Source: Rhynchosporium graminicola (taxonomy: Eukaryota > Ascomycota > Leotiomycetes > Helotiales > Ploettnerulaceae). From it: DNA of 64,000 bases. Below, piece after piece: positions 36,956 to 48,264 of the stretch (its first letter is position 1; each line of letters opens with the position of its first letter). The notes under the pieces were generated by a model. It was not told where the DNA came from and made no database searches. It saw only the letters and a list, made by a program, of their open reading frames with translations. A program made the position numbers and the translations under genes. The stretch is from positions 124,001 to 188,000 of the forward strand of contig FJUW01000045.1 of assembly GCA_900074885.1 (NCBI GenBank), in the 5' to 3' direction.

Positions 36956-37157
36956 TATAACGATATAAGACTTAAGGCGGTATATAAGCAAGAATAAACA
37001 AGTAGGGAGGCTAAGAGCGATCTTATATGGTCTGGTACGAAGGAAACAGAAAGATGCAGAGCTCTGAAGGAGTCTGCACCTTCTATATATACAAGGAGGG
37101 TATGCCTAAGGCACCGATACTGGCCCGTATCTGCCACGTATACCATGCGCCGTCACA
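36956..37157 (-). repeat. 5' LTR of element C (right side)
   Basis: 202 bp, starts TATAACGATAT (RIPped TGTAACGACAC), ends GCGCCGTCACA, followed by the GAAAC duplication. Confidence 0.88.
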
Positions 37158-37554
37158 GAAACTTAATTCTAGGAAAGTCTAAAGTGCAAATTTTCCAGTA
37201 GATAGAGCTATATATAGTAAAACCTAATAGTAATATATCAAGTCTCTATTTCGCTCCTAGAATCTTTCCTGATTATTCTTCTAATAACTTAAAGCTAACT
37301 TAATATGCCTGACCTTAAGTATCGTGATAGCTCATACTCTGCTAGACTTTAATTATCTAGCGATAACTACTGCTTTAATAGATATACCTAAAGGGGGAGA
37401 TCGCTAAGAAAGCTAAAATCTCCTAAGAAGATAGAACACTAGCGATATACTAATAATAAAGATAAAGGGGACTAGTGTCACGGGTGAATAATATATACAC
37501 GAGGGTTTATAGTAGTATTCAACAAGTTCGATAAGGAGAGAGTAAGAATCTAAC

Positions 37555-37789
37555 TGTGACGACTAGTCAGGTTTGGAGGTTTCTCCCTATTGGTAGAAAC
37601 ACTTACTGCTAAGCGAGATTACACGAGTAGAGTTTGGGGGCCCCTTTTCATGTATATACTTCCCTTCTCTCTCTACTTCTTCACTCCTCAGTTGTAGATT
37701 CTCAAGTGATTCTTACTACTTCATATTCATGGCAATGTGAGGTCTTATTACTCAGGTAGTTTTGAGACCTTTCTAGAGCAAGCGTCACA
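37555..37789 (+). repeat. Solo LTR of the element B family
   Basis: 235 bp starting TGTGACGACTAG and ending AAGCGTCACA, flanked on both sides by CTAAC (37550..37554 and 37790..37794). No internal element sequence remains, so it is the product of LTR-LTR recombination after insertion into element D. It is less RIPped than the other copies. Confidence 0.88.
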
Positions 37790-38314
37790 CTAACCGGAAG
37801 CCGCAAGAAAAGGTGCGTAGTGCTAAGGCTTAACCGAGCTTTAGTCAGCGAGTCGTGCTAGTAATACTAGCACTATAACCTAAGGGCTTGACCCTTATAA
37901 CTAGGAGATCTCTATTATTAAAGACAAATCTTACCTAGATTTACTACTTCTCTTCCTCTACTATAATACCCTTAATTGAACTTTTATAAAAGACTAAATT
38001 ATTCCGTGTTACTATTTACTATTACTATATGATCTAAAAAGTAAATGATTCAAAAAAGTAGTTGATTCTATTAATATTTACTTAGTAACTGAATATTCTA
38101 GTGTTCCTGGGTTTTTCCCGTGAAAAAACGCTAAAATCTCAGATGAGACACCCACTCGTTATCTACCGCCATAACCCTACCTATCCGCTGCGCTGCGGCT
38201 AGGGTTGCACTTTTCGGGCCGGAATAACTAGTTAATCCGGAGGAACGCCAAAATCGCGATAATCTGTAAATATGTAAATAATATCAATTACCCTACTATA
38301 TACTACTTGCTATT

Positions 38315-39721
38315 ATGCCTGAGAATATAGTTGCTGATTCTACGGATCCTAGTACTCGTAGGCTAAATAAGCTACTACTTGAAAAGGCTAGTATAGCCTT
38401 TATACTAATGAAATTACTACCTTTTAACCCGATTATTACACTTCCTGATCACGTTGCTCCTAATATCCTAATCGACCTTTTTATATTCTATTATACCCCT
38501 GAAATTATTAAGGGTATAGTTGATCATACGAACTATTATGCCCGGGCACCGAAAAACCCTGTATCGAAAAGGTCACGATATCTTATCTAGAGTCTAATAT
38601 ATAGTGCTGAGATCTATATATACCTTACTATACGAATTTATATAATAATCTATATTAAAAACGAGATATTAGACTATTAGTATACTAAGGGTATATTACC
38701 TATATATCTTATCTCAAAGAAAATAGCTAGGGATCGATTCTAGGAGCTATATATAAGGTTTCGGCTCGAGGGCCTAGATACCGAAGGATTATATAAGAGA
38801 GTAAGTATTTTAGTCTCTTACCTCTTGAATATCTTAGCTTATTAAAGACTAGGTCTCTATATTATTAGTATATATCTAGGTAGTGAATTTGAGTATATAG
38901 ACTCTTAGCCGAGATATTACTATAGACGAAATAATAATTCGCTATAAAGGCCAGGCAAAAGAAGTAATTACGATTCTAGAGAAGCTTACCCCTACGGGTT
39001 TCAAGGTATAGGGAGTCGCTTAGTAAGGCTTCTTACTTGCTTAGAACTAGTATTATCCTAGTAAGGATTTTAGCTTAGTTAGAGTGTTTACACTAAGAGA
39101 GCTAAGAGCTATAAAGAGCGGAAGAGGAAGTAATAAAACCCAGGCGGTCGTTTTGAGCTTATTAGACCGATTACTATTACCTACTGAAGGCTTCGGCTAT
39201 CACGTATTTCTCGATAATCTCTTCATATTAACGAAATTCGCACTCTACGCTCGAACACGTAGTTTTAGAGTCACGGGAACATGTCGAACTAATGCGGGTA
39301 TACTAAAAGAGTTACTAGCTTTAAAGAAGCACGATGATAAAGATATTATACTATAGGGAATAGTCTATTATTATACTATAACTAATAGTCTAGTGTCTTA
39401 AGTAGGGTGGAAAGATTAAGCCTTTATTATTATAATAAGTACCTTATTTTCAGGCTATAAGGTAAAGACTAAAAGACTTCGGAAGAGACTAAAGGAGACT
39501 AGCTTAAAAGCAAAGACCTCGAGAGTTCCTTTTAAAGGTTAACCTAAGGTATAGTTATATATACTTATAATCGCAGACTATTATAACTATAGTATAAGAG
39601 CTATAGACGACTTTGATCACCTGATAGCTTAGAACGCGGGATTATAGCATGTCGAAAGAGGGGGCTATTAAGCAATTGAATATTAGGAACTGAGGATAGT
39701 TCTTAGTAATTGCTATATGCT
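38315..39721 (+). pseudogene. PiggyBac-like transposase, N-terminal and catalytic part (RIPped)
   Basis: Starts MPENIVADSTDPSTRR... and continues past many TAA/TAG stops. The DDE_Tnp_1_7 pattern is clear at 39084..39356: GYHVFLDNLFILTKFALYAR, then RSFRVTGTCRTNAGI (usual form: DN(Y/L)FTS...L...GT.R.N). The later YNYSIRAIDDFDHLIA stretch with YWELRI...CYMLM matches the end of the catalytic domain, where the Gypsy element has inserted. The first part before 39084 corresponds to the LYLGIH...YW region. Non-functional. Confidence 0.75.
39717..39721. repeat. Target-site duplication ATGCT of Gypsy element B1
   Basis: ATGCT immediately left of the left LTR, repeated at 47772..47776 immediately right of the right LTR; it lies in the piggyBac transposase frame. 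Confidence 0.85.
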
Positions 39722-39984
39722 TATGACGCTTGCTCTAGAAAGGTCTCAAAACTACCTGAGTAATAAGACCTCATATTGCTATGAATATAAAGTAGTAAGA
39801 ATCACTTGAGAATCTATAACTAAGGAGTGAAGAAGTAGAGAGAGAATAGAAGTATATATATGAAAAGGGGGCTCCTAAACTCTACTCGTGTAATCTCGCT
39901 TAGTAGTAAGTATTTCTACTAATAGGGAGAGAGTAAGTGTTTCTACTAATAGGGAGAGACCTCTAAACCTAACTAGTCGTCATA
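39722..39984 (-). repeat. 3' LTR of element B1
   Basis: 263 bp; starts TATGACGCTTG (RIPped TGTGACGCTTG), ends CTAGTCGTCATA. Carries a tandem duplication of a 27-bp unit (AGTAAGTGTTTCTACTAATA + GGGAGAG) absent from the 235-bp LTRs. Confidence 0.88.
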
Positions 39985-42939
39985 CTACCCCCCCCTCCGA
40001 AAAAAGCTCGCCCTCGAGCGTTAGTCTATCTCCTTATTACTATTAAGGTAGTTATAATTATTAATTCTATCGTAGAAAGCTTTCAGCTAATTAGGTAGTC
40101 TAGCAGGAGGTCTAGCTTACGTTAGGTTATTAAGGTGGAATTATTATAGCTTAGCGGGAGCGTATTTAATATCTATAGCGTTATACTATATGAGATCGAC
40201 GTCTTGATTTAACTAGGAAACTCGGTATAAGAAGCTATTACGCTACTTGCGGCACGTAAGTATATCTTCGATCTCCTATTCATCGTTACTAGTGATATTA
40301 ATAAGTAGTAGTAGCGGTAAGGTTTATCCTAGTAAGGAGTTGTTTAGATACTTCCGTAGCTTAGTAGCAGGGAATACGTTATATACTTTTATACTAGTAA
40401 GGAGCTCTAGACGATAAGAGCTTCTGACCTTTTCAATTATACGGAAGGGTCTATTAGTTAGGAAGTCGAGTTTTTTACTAAATCGAATACTCGTAAAGTA
40501 GCGTATATCTAGCTAGATAAGGTCGTCTATAGTAAAGTCGACTTTATAGCGTAAGCGATTATAGGATTAGGATATCTTAGCTTATATATATTAGAAGCTA
40601 GATTAAGCAGTAGTCTAAGCGTCGCGTAAGCGATTAGCGTAATCTAGAGCTTACTAAGTATTTAACTTATTAGTAGGCGTAGTAGAGTTAAGTAAGTCTT
40701 TCTAATTCTAATTAACGCGAGATATATATCTATAAACGACTTCAAAAGGTAAGAGACCTCTAAGGGATTCGTAAGGGAGAGCTATCTAGGCGTAATCTAT
40801 AATAAGTAAGAATTCCGACTAGTTGTTTTAATAGTAAGAGATAAAAGGTTATAATCTGCGTTAGAGATATTAGTTATAAATCTCTATTTAGCTATCTATT
40901 TATAAGTAGTCTACTACAGAAAGCTATCTTTTAGTACTGAGAATTATAATAACTATAGTCTAAAAACAGGAAACGAATTAAAGCTCTCTATTAAAGGTAA
41001 TTATTAATAGAGCTCCGAAATAGAAGTATACGTAGTATAAGTAAAGCTTTATAAGGTCGCGCGTATTAGAGGTCTTTCGGTATAGAATACTAATTACTTA
41101 TTTACTAAAATAGTCGATAAATATAAGAACGTTATTATAGCTATATTTATCGCGGTTAAAGCTATAGTAGTCGACTATAATATACTCCTATAGACGTAAT
41201 AGTACGAGTAGAGGTTAAAGGAGGCCCGGTTTCTTATCACGCAGCACTTGAATTTATTAGTAAGTATAATAGTTATAGTAGTACTAGTTAATAGTTAAAG
41301 CGATTCCGTACTACTAGTATTATAATACTAGTAGTTATAAGGTCTTCTTTGCACTTAGATAAGTAGTCTCTAATTAGTTATATACTTCGTATATAAGTAG
41401 CATGCGAAAGTATAAGACGTTAGGTACGATTAGTCTTCCTTTATAGAGTAGAAGATCTTTTTCTATAATCAGTTTTCTAAGAGTAGTAGAGAGAGCTTAT
41501 TTCTATAAAGCTTAGAGTAATAGCGTAATACGATTAGCGTTAAGTACTTATTATACTATAGAAAAGACTAGCGATAGGTCAGCGACTTCTAAGGCGTTAA
41601 TAAGCTTAAAGTTATCTATAGAGTTAGAGCTATTCCGAAGGTTACTTATAAATAGTACTAGATCGATTTAGTCTTCGTATAGTAGCTACTATAAACGCTA
41701 AGTTCTTTTAGCGTTATTCTAGTTGTCTAATTTATCTGTTCTGCGAGAGAGAGCGTCGGCGAGTAGATTATATTTCCTAGGTCGATAGGTAATTATAAAG
41801 TTATAATCTATAAGTAGCTTAACTTATTAGGCTTATTATGCGTTTAGCTATTTAGAGGTTATAAAGTACTTAAGAGCTTTATAATTAGTAATAATACGGA
41901 TCTAATACGATACGCCTACGAGCTCAGATCTCTAGTTACTAAAAGATTATATAATTACGAGTATTTCCTTATCATAAATAGCGTAATTAAGCTCGGCAGG
42001 TAGTATAGTCTTGAAGAAGTAAGCTACTAGGAACTAGTCTTTATCGTGCTATTACGATAGTACACTTACTATTACTCTATCACTAGCGTCTGTTTCGATC
42101 ATATAAGGTAGATGTTACTAATAGTAGTAGAGGAGTAGTACCGAAGTAAGAGCGTGCTTTAAGTAATTAAAAGTATCTTTATACTCTCTAGTGAACCGAA
42201 ATAATACGTTATTTTTAGTAAGTTATATAAGAGGTTTTACGATAATTCTATAGTCCTTAATAAATTATTAGTAGAAGTTATAAAAGCTTAAGAATAATTA
42301 TACGCCCTTAATTATAGTTAAGTAATTCTAAGATTATATAATATTAACCTTCTTAAGGTCTACCTCGATCCAAGAAGTAGAGATAATAAATCTAAGGTAT
42401 TTAGTACGAGTAATATTAAATTTATACTTCTTAAGGTTAGCTTATAATCTAGTATCTTATAATCGTTATAGTACTTTATATACGTATAATTAATACTATA
42501 GTAAGTCGTTAGAGTAGATCAGAATATCGTCTAGATATACTATATAAAAGTCGTCTAAGTAGTCGAATAAGATATTATTTATATATCGCTAATACGTCGT
42601 AGGGCCGTTAGTCAGACCGAAAGGAAGTACCTTACACTTATATATATTATAATAGGTCCGGAAGGTTATATACTCTTCAGAGGCTAGATCTATTCGAATT
42701 CGGTAGAACGCCTAGCGAATATCTAGTTTAGTAAATATCTTAGTAGTAGAGATTCTAGCTAGCGTTTTATTAATTAATAGTAGTAGATATTAATCCTTCC
42801 TTATAAGGTTATTAAGTACGCGAAAGTCGATATAGAATCTTAGACTTCTATTAGCTTTCTTAACGAAAAGAATAAGTATAGCGTATAGTACTTAAGAAGG
42901 TTCGATGAAACTTTTAGCTAAGTTATTAGTAATATACGC
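39985..42939 (-). pseudogene. pol of element B1: RT, RNase H, integrase, chromodomain (RIPped, N-terminal part lost in gap)
   Basis: Read on the minus strand from 42939 it gives a textbook Gypsy RT: LRFYIDFRVLNNLIRKD, ...IFTKLDI..., CKVLPFGLTNGPTTY, FYIVYLDDILIYS (catalytic YLDD retained). RNase H, integrase (the EYIIVDYYSFNRD region) and a chromodomain-like end (EIEDILT..., YRVSWLNQDVD) follow, with the polypurine tract and LTR after them. Stops are of RIP type. The sequence begins abruptly at the N run, so the protease-RT linker is missing. Confidence 0.8.
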
Positions 42940-43310
42940 NNNNNNNNNNNNNNNNNNNNNNNNNNNNNNNNNNNNNNNNNNNNNNNNNNNNNNNNNNNNN
43001 NNNNNNNNNNNNNNNNNNNNNNNNNNNNNNNNNNNNNNNNNNNNNNNNNNNNNNNNNNNNNNNNNNNNNNNNNNNNNNNNNNNNNNNNNNNNNNNNNNNN
43101 NNNNNNNNNNNNNNNNNNNNNNNNNNNNNNNNNNNNNNNNNNNNNNNNNNNNNNNNNNNNNNNNNNNNNNNNNNNNNNNNNNNNNNNNNNNNNNNNNNNN
43201 NNNNNNNNNNNNNNNNNNNNNNNNNNNNNNNNNNNNNNNNNNNNNNNNNNNNNNNNNNNNNNNNNNNNNNNNNNNNNNNNNNNNNNNNNNNNNNNNNNNN
43301 NNNNNNNNNN
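42940..43310. other. Assembly gap (371 N)
   Basis: A run of N separates the minus-strand pol of B1 from the plus-strand pol of B2. A complete B2 would need a 5' LTR, gag and the first half of pol here, so the true missing length is probably several kb. Confidence 0.9.
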
Positions 43311-45449
43311 CTAATTATAAAGCTCTTAAGTACTTTATGACCTCTAAATAGCTAAACGTACGATAAGCCCGATAAGCTAAGCTACTTACAGATTATAACT
43401 TTACAATTACCTATCGACCTAAGAAGTATAATCTACTTACTAATACTCTCTCTCGTAGAATAAACGAATTAGATGACCAGAATAACGCTAAAAGAACCTA
43501 GCGTTTATAGCAGCTACTACGTGAAGACTAAATCGATCTAGTACTACTTATAAGTAACCTCCGGAATAGCTCCGACTCTATAGATAACTTTAAGCTTATT
43601 AACGCCTTAGAAGTCGCCGACTTATTACTAGTCTTTTCTATAGTATAGTAAGTACTTAACGCTAATCGCACTACGCTATTACTCTAAGCTTTACGAAAAT
43701 AAGCTCTCTCTACTACTCCTAGAAAACTAACTATAGAAAAAGATCTTCTACTTTATAAAAGAAGACTAATTATACTTAACGTCTTATACTTTCGCACGCT
43801 ACTTATACGCGAAGTATACGACCGATTAGAGATTACCTATCTAAGTATAAAGAAGACCTTATAACTACTAGTATCATAATACTAGTAGTACGGAATTACT
43901 TTAACTATTAACTAGTACTATCGTAACTATTATACTTACTAACAAATTCAAGTGCCGCGTGATAAGAAACCGGGCCTCCTCTAACCTCTACCTATACTAT
44001 CATATCTATAGGAGTATATCATAGTCGATTACTATAGCTTTAACCGCGATAAACATAGCTATAATAACATTCTCGTATTTATCGATTGTTTTAGTAAATA
44101 AGTAATTAGTATTCTATACCGAAAGACTTCCGATACGCGCGACTTTATAAAGCTTTATTTATACTACGTATACCGCTATTTCGGAGCTCTATTAATAATT
44201 ACCTCTAACTAAGAGCCTTAATTCGTTTCCCGTTTTTAGACTATAGTTATTATAATTCTCAGTACTAAAAGATAGCTTTCTACAGTAAACTACTCGCAAA
44301 TAGATAGCTAAATAAAGATCTATAACTAATATCTCTAATACAAATTACGACTTTTTATCTCTTATTATTAAGACGACTAGTCGGAATGCTTACCTATTAT
44401 AGACTACGCCTAGATAACTCTCCCTTACGAATCCCTTAGAGGTCTCTTACCTTTTGAAGTCATTTATAGATATATACCTCGTATTAATTAGAATTAGAAA
44501 GACCTACCTAACTCTACTACGCTTACTAATAAGTTAAATACTTAGTAAGCTCTAGATTACGCTAATTACCTGCGCGACGCCTAGACTACTACTTAATCTA
44601 GCCTCTAATGTATATAAGCTAAGATATCCTAATCTTATAATCGCTTACGCTATGAAGTCGACTTTACTATAGACGACCTTATCTAGCTAGATATACGCTA
44701 CTTTATAAGTACTCGACCTAGTAAAAAACTCGACTTCCTAACTAATAGACTCTTCCGTGTAATTGAAAAGGTCGGAAGCTCTTATCGCCTAGAGCTCCTT
44801 ACTAGTATGAAAGTATATAACATATTCCCTGCTGCGAAGCTACGGAAGTATCTAAACGACCCCTTGCTAGGATAAACCTTACTACCGCTACTACCTATTA
44901 ATATTACTAGTAATAATAAATAGGAGATCGAAGATATACTTACGTACTGTAAGTAGCGTAATAGCCTCTCATACCGAGTTTCCTAGTTAAATCAAGACGT
45001 CGATCTCATATAGTATAACGCTATAGATATTAAATACGCTCCCGCTAAGCTATAATAATTCCACCTTAATAACCTAACGTAAGCTAGACCTCCTACTAGA
45101 CTACCTAATTAGCTGAAAGCTTTCTACGATAGAATTAATAATTACGACTACTTTAATAGTAATAAGGAGATAAACTAACGCTCGAGGGCGAGCTTTTTTC
45201 GGAGGGGGGGGTAGTATAACGACTAGTCAGGTTTAGAGGTCTCTCTCTATTAGTGGAAACACTTACTGCTAAGCGAGATTACACGAGTAGAGTTTAGGGG
45301 CCCCTTTTCATATATATACTTCTATTCTCTCTATACTTCTTTACTCCTTAGTTATAGATTCTCAAGTGATTCTTACTACTTTATATTCATAGTAATGTGA
45401 GGTCTTATTACTCAGGTAGTTTTGAGACCTTTCTAGAGCAAGCGTCACA
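43311..45449 (+). mobile_element. Element B2: 3' half of a second Gypsy copy, plus direction
   Basis: The sequence 43311..45214 is the reverse complement, with RIP-type differences, of 39985..~41890. It codes on the plus strand for RNase H end, integrase and the chromodomain-like tail, then a polypurine tract (GGAGGGGGGGG) and a 235-bp LTR at 45215..45449. The following CTATT (45450..45454) should be its target duplication; the left partner is in the gap. Confidence 0.8.
45215..45449 (+). repeat. 3' LTR of element B2
   Basis: 235 bp, starts TATAACGACTAG, ends AAGCGTCACA; same length as the solo LTR at 37555 and lacking the 27-bp duplication of the B1 LTRs. Confidence 0.85.
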
Positions 45450-45454
45450 CTATT

Positions 45455-47508
45455 ATCTATCCTTCTTCTCATATGATATTCAGGTGAGCTATCGTCATAT
45501 AATCTATCGTTTAGAGGTATCTAAGAGTACTTAATATTCCGAAAGCCAGGTCCTTCCGAGTATAATACTATAGTTTCCGAGAGTAGTAATAAGAAAGGGG
45601 GTAAATACCTGAACGCGATAATCTACTATTAAATTAAGTATCGTATAGTAACTAATAGTATTACTATTAACGCTATTAAAGCTTTTAATAGGAATTACAT
45701 TTAGTAGAGAGTAAATTAAAGGTTTTAAGAAGAAGGAAAGGGATTTAAGAAAAGAATAATTAATAAAATAGTATCTAGTAGCTCCAGAATCGAGAAGTGC
45801 GGGTAGCTTATACGAGAGTCTATTCTTAGTAAGAGTAGTATATATAATAAACGATTAACTACTAAGAAGCTTCGTAAGGTTAAGATATCGCATATCTTAT
45901 ATACTACTTAGGAAAGAGTCTTTCCCTAGGCGTAGTCTTTTACTAGTAGTTTAATATACTCCTAAGTATCGTTATACGTTTCTTCGTTATTATTATCTTC
46001 TAGCTCGCTATTAATATTGTTATTAGCGTTAATTATATTGATTCGATACGGAGTATTAGGTCGAGCTAATAATAAGCGTAAGTATAAAGTAGGCGTAAAG
46101 TAATAAGGAGCATTTACTAGCGATTATGCACGAGGCGTATTATTTCGTGTAGAGTATAGTACTTATTTACTAGTCGCACTAGTGTTCTCGGGCGTAAGAA
46201 GACTAATTTGTAGATAAGAAAAGGAGTTAGTACTATAACGCTAGGAGGAGGTATTTATAGAGCGTTCCTGAGTCGCGCTAGCCTTAGCCGAAGACTTAGA
46301 ATAATAAGTCTTTTTAATAAATTAACTTTAGTCTTCAGCTTATATAGCCTTAACGTATTCTTTTAGTATCCTTAATATTTAGTACTATTAGAAGAGCTAT
46401 TTCCGTAGCCGTATAAGTAGCTTCTCCTATAAGTCTATTTTCAGAGTCGATTAATTATTTACTCTAGCTTTATAAGCTAGCGTACGAAACTCGTAGTAAA
46501 ACATCTAGAAAGTTTACTTATAATCTATCTTTAGCGCGAAGTAGCTAGCTCTTATAGTTTATTAGTCGTATAGATTAGATAAGAAAGAGATAAGTTAAGT
46601 AATTATATCGAGTGAATCGATTATATTACTTTCTTTATTATATTCTAGTTCTAAGAATAAGGGTCCTAAGTAGGTTCTAGCTATTCCTTCTATTTAGTTA
46701 AGTAACTAATCTTTATAGTGATCTTCGTTAATAAAGTAGCTAGAGTAGCGCCGGAGGGCGTTACGTATCTATACTTCCTAGAGTTTTAAAGAGTAGTCGA
46801 TTCTATTAGAGAGCTTATTTAGAAGGTTTAGTATCTTCTTTATACGTATAGCGTATAATATTAATAATATTCCTCCGGTAGATTATTCTCGACGACGATT
46901 ATTAAGCGTAAGAGTAGCGTTATCTTCTTTAATTAATAATAATAGTATTATATGCGATTAAATATTATTAAATAATATAGACTTAGTAGAGCGCTAAGAA
47001 ATTAACTAGCGTAATTCTAGGAACTCGTCCAATAACTAGCGTAATTCTGCAGATAAGTTAGCGTTTAATTATCTCTCCTCCGCGAGCTTCCTTTCTGCCT
47101 CTTATAGCTAGTAAGCGCGGTCTTCAAATAAGTTACTTATAGTTACTATTAATATAAGAGTATTATTAGGGAGGTTTAGCGACTTAATAAGTTCGTTAAT
47201 TATAGTAGGAGTTAAGGAGCTTAACTCGGACGAGGCGTTATCGCGAGTACTCTCTACTATAGAGAGAGGTAAGTTATAGCGAGTATTACGAGTCGCCGAA
47301 GAATAAGAAGTAAAGAGAGTCGGAGAACCGGTAGTCGATTTATCGGACTTAGGTTACTTCGGTTTAGGTACTATTCTTTAAGTTTATACTTAGTATAAGC
47401 CTTCTCTATATAGCGTAGTCTCTTACGTTTAGTAGCTCTAAGTATAGAGGTATAATATAAGTAGATATTTACTATATTCCTAGACGTAAGTAAAAGAGTT
47501 ATAGATAA
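45455..47508 (-). pseudogene. gag/protease region of element B1 (RIPped)
   Basis: Minus-strand sequence between the 5' LTR and the insertion point of B2. Translation shows a gag-like charged region (two acidic ...NSELEDNNNEE... stretches) and, near 45500, a retropepsin-end-like IILGRTWLSEY segment. Stops are of the TAA/TAG type. Exact boundaries uncertain. Confidence 0.6.
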
Positions 47509-47771
47509 TATAACGCTTACTCTAGAAAGGTCTTAAAACTACCTAAGTAATAAGACCTTATATTACTATAAATATAAAGTAGTAAGAATTACTTAAGAAT
47601 CTATAACTAAGGAGTAAAGAAGTAGAGAGAGAATAGAAGTATATACATGAAAAGGGGGCCCCTAAACTCTACTCGTGTAATCTCGCTTAGCAGTAAGTGT
47701 TTCTACTAATAGGGAGAGAGTAAGTGTTTCTACCAATAGGGAGAGACCTCTAAACCTGACCAGTCGTCACA
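47509..47771 (-). repeat. 5' LTR of element B1
   Basis: 263 bp, starts TATAACGCTTAC and ends CCAGTCGTCACA; same 27-bp internal duplication as the left LTR; followed by ATGCT. Confidence 0.88.
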
Positions 47772-47776
47772 ATGCT

Positions 47777-48161
47777 AGCCTTAAGAAGTACTATCCCTTT
47801 ACCTCGGCAACTGATTAACTTCAGAAGCTAGAAGGACTTTAGAGATCAGCTGATTCTATCGCTCTTATCTATAGGTAAGAGCTATACCTCAAGTAAGAAG
47901 AGAGTGTCGATAATAGAGCCTAAGGCTTATACTATCGATATTACGTCTTATAAGCACATGAAGCTACCGAAGAGAGGTAAATATATTACGTGTAAAGGAG
48001 GAAGGTTTAATAATCGGCCGAAAAAGAGGGTTATACTCGGTGAAATTGCGGCAAATAAGGGCCGTCCTTTAAGTAATTATCAGTTGTTCTACAGGTGCGA
48101 TATTTATAAAATTCATTTGTGTAAGATAAGCCCTTATTTTAATATATTTCATGAAAATTAA
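47777..48161 (+). pseudogene. PiggyBac-like transposase, C-terminal part
   Basis: Continues the transposase after the Gypsy insertion. The last 85 codons (47904..48161) are open and end in YRCDIYKIHLCKISPYFNIFH, the C..C..LC...CF..YH-like tail that piggyBac transposases carry, preceded by the ...KRGKYITCKGG... stretch. Several expected cysteines are replaced. Stop TAA 48159..48161. Confidence 0.65.
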
Positions 48162-48264
48162 CTAGTTTTCGGTCTTATCGATGAAAATTCGCTCCTCTTA
48201 TTGGCGAGAATTAAGCGAGCTTGGCAGTGCACGGTCTAGTGCAACCCTGGCCGCAGCGCAGCGG

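Larger units (their letters stand above)
34964..37157 (-). mobile_element. Element C: short gag-only (non-autonomous) LTR retrotransposon
   Basis: Two 202-bp LTRs (34964..35165 and 36956..37157) and a perfect 5-bp duplication GAAAC (34959..34963, 37158..37162) define a 2,194-bp element inserted in element D. Its interior is only 1.79 kb and codes, on the minus strand, for a gag-like frame; there is no room for pol. A GGAAGGGGG polypurine tract on the minus strand next to the left LTR shows it runs right to left. It must have relied on proteins of a larger relative. Confidence 0.85.
34638..38174. mobile_element. Element D: TIR DNA transposon or MITE-like element, about 1.1 kb of its own sequence, carrying two insertions
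   Basis: Bounded by 86-bp terminal inverted repeats (34641..34726 and 38086..38171) that are almost identical, starting TGGCGGTAGATAACGAG. The ends can be read as TTATGGCGG.../...CCGCCATAA flanked by a CCCTA direct repeat (34633..34637 and 38175..38179), or as TGGCGG...CCGCCA flanked by TA. The two readings imply different superfamilies. After subtracting element C and the solo LTR only ~1.1 kb remains, with no transposase that I can recognise, so it is probably non-autonomous. Confidence 0.75.
39722..47771 (-). mobile_element. Element B1: Ty3/Gypsy retrotransposon in the minus direction, interrupted by copy B2
   Basis: Two 263-bp LTRs (39722..39984 and 47509..47771) and the ATGCT duplication bound the element. 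The minus-strand pol lies at 39985..42939 and the gag/protease part at 45455..47508. Between them is a run of N and a second, plus-strand copy (B2) of the same family. RIP is heavy: many TAA/TAG stops at Gln/Trp codons. A C-rich stretch at 39986..39997 is the complement of its polypurine tract. Confidence 0.85.
38185..48264 (+). mobile_element. PiggyBac-like DNA transposon, split by nested Gypsy elements
   Basis: A 27-bp terminal inverted repeat starting CCGCTGCGCTGCGGC and ending GGGTTGCACT lies at 38185..38211 and, inverted, at 48238..48264. Between them is a degraded piggyBac-type transposase in two parts, interrupted by the 8.05-kb Gypsy insertion at 39722..47771. The flanks are CTAT and ATAT, not the TTAA usual for piggyBac. 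Without the insertion the element would be about 2.0 kb. Confidence 0.75.

Noticed and set aside
42905..43351. 148-codon frame running through the N gap
   Set aside because: It consists almost entirely of unknown bases; the ends belong to two different transposon copies.
19560..48264. CRISPR-like array from regularly repeated blocks
   Set aside because: The repeats are LTRs, a 27-bp duplication and TIRs of eukaryotic transposons; there is no spacer-repeat pattern and this is a fungal genome.
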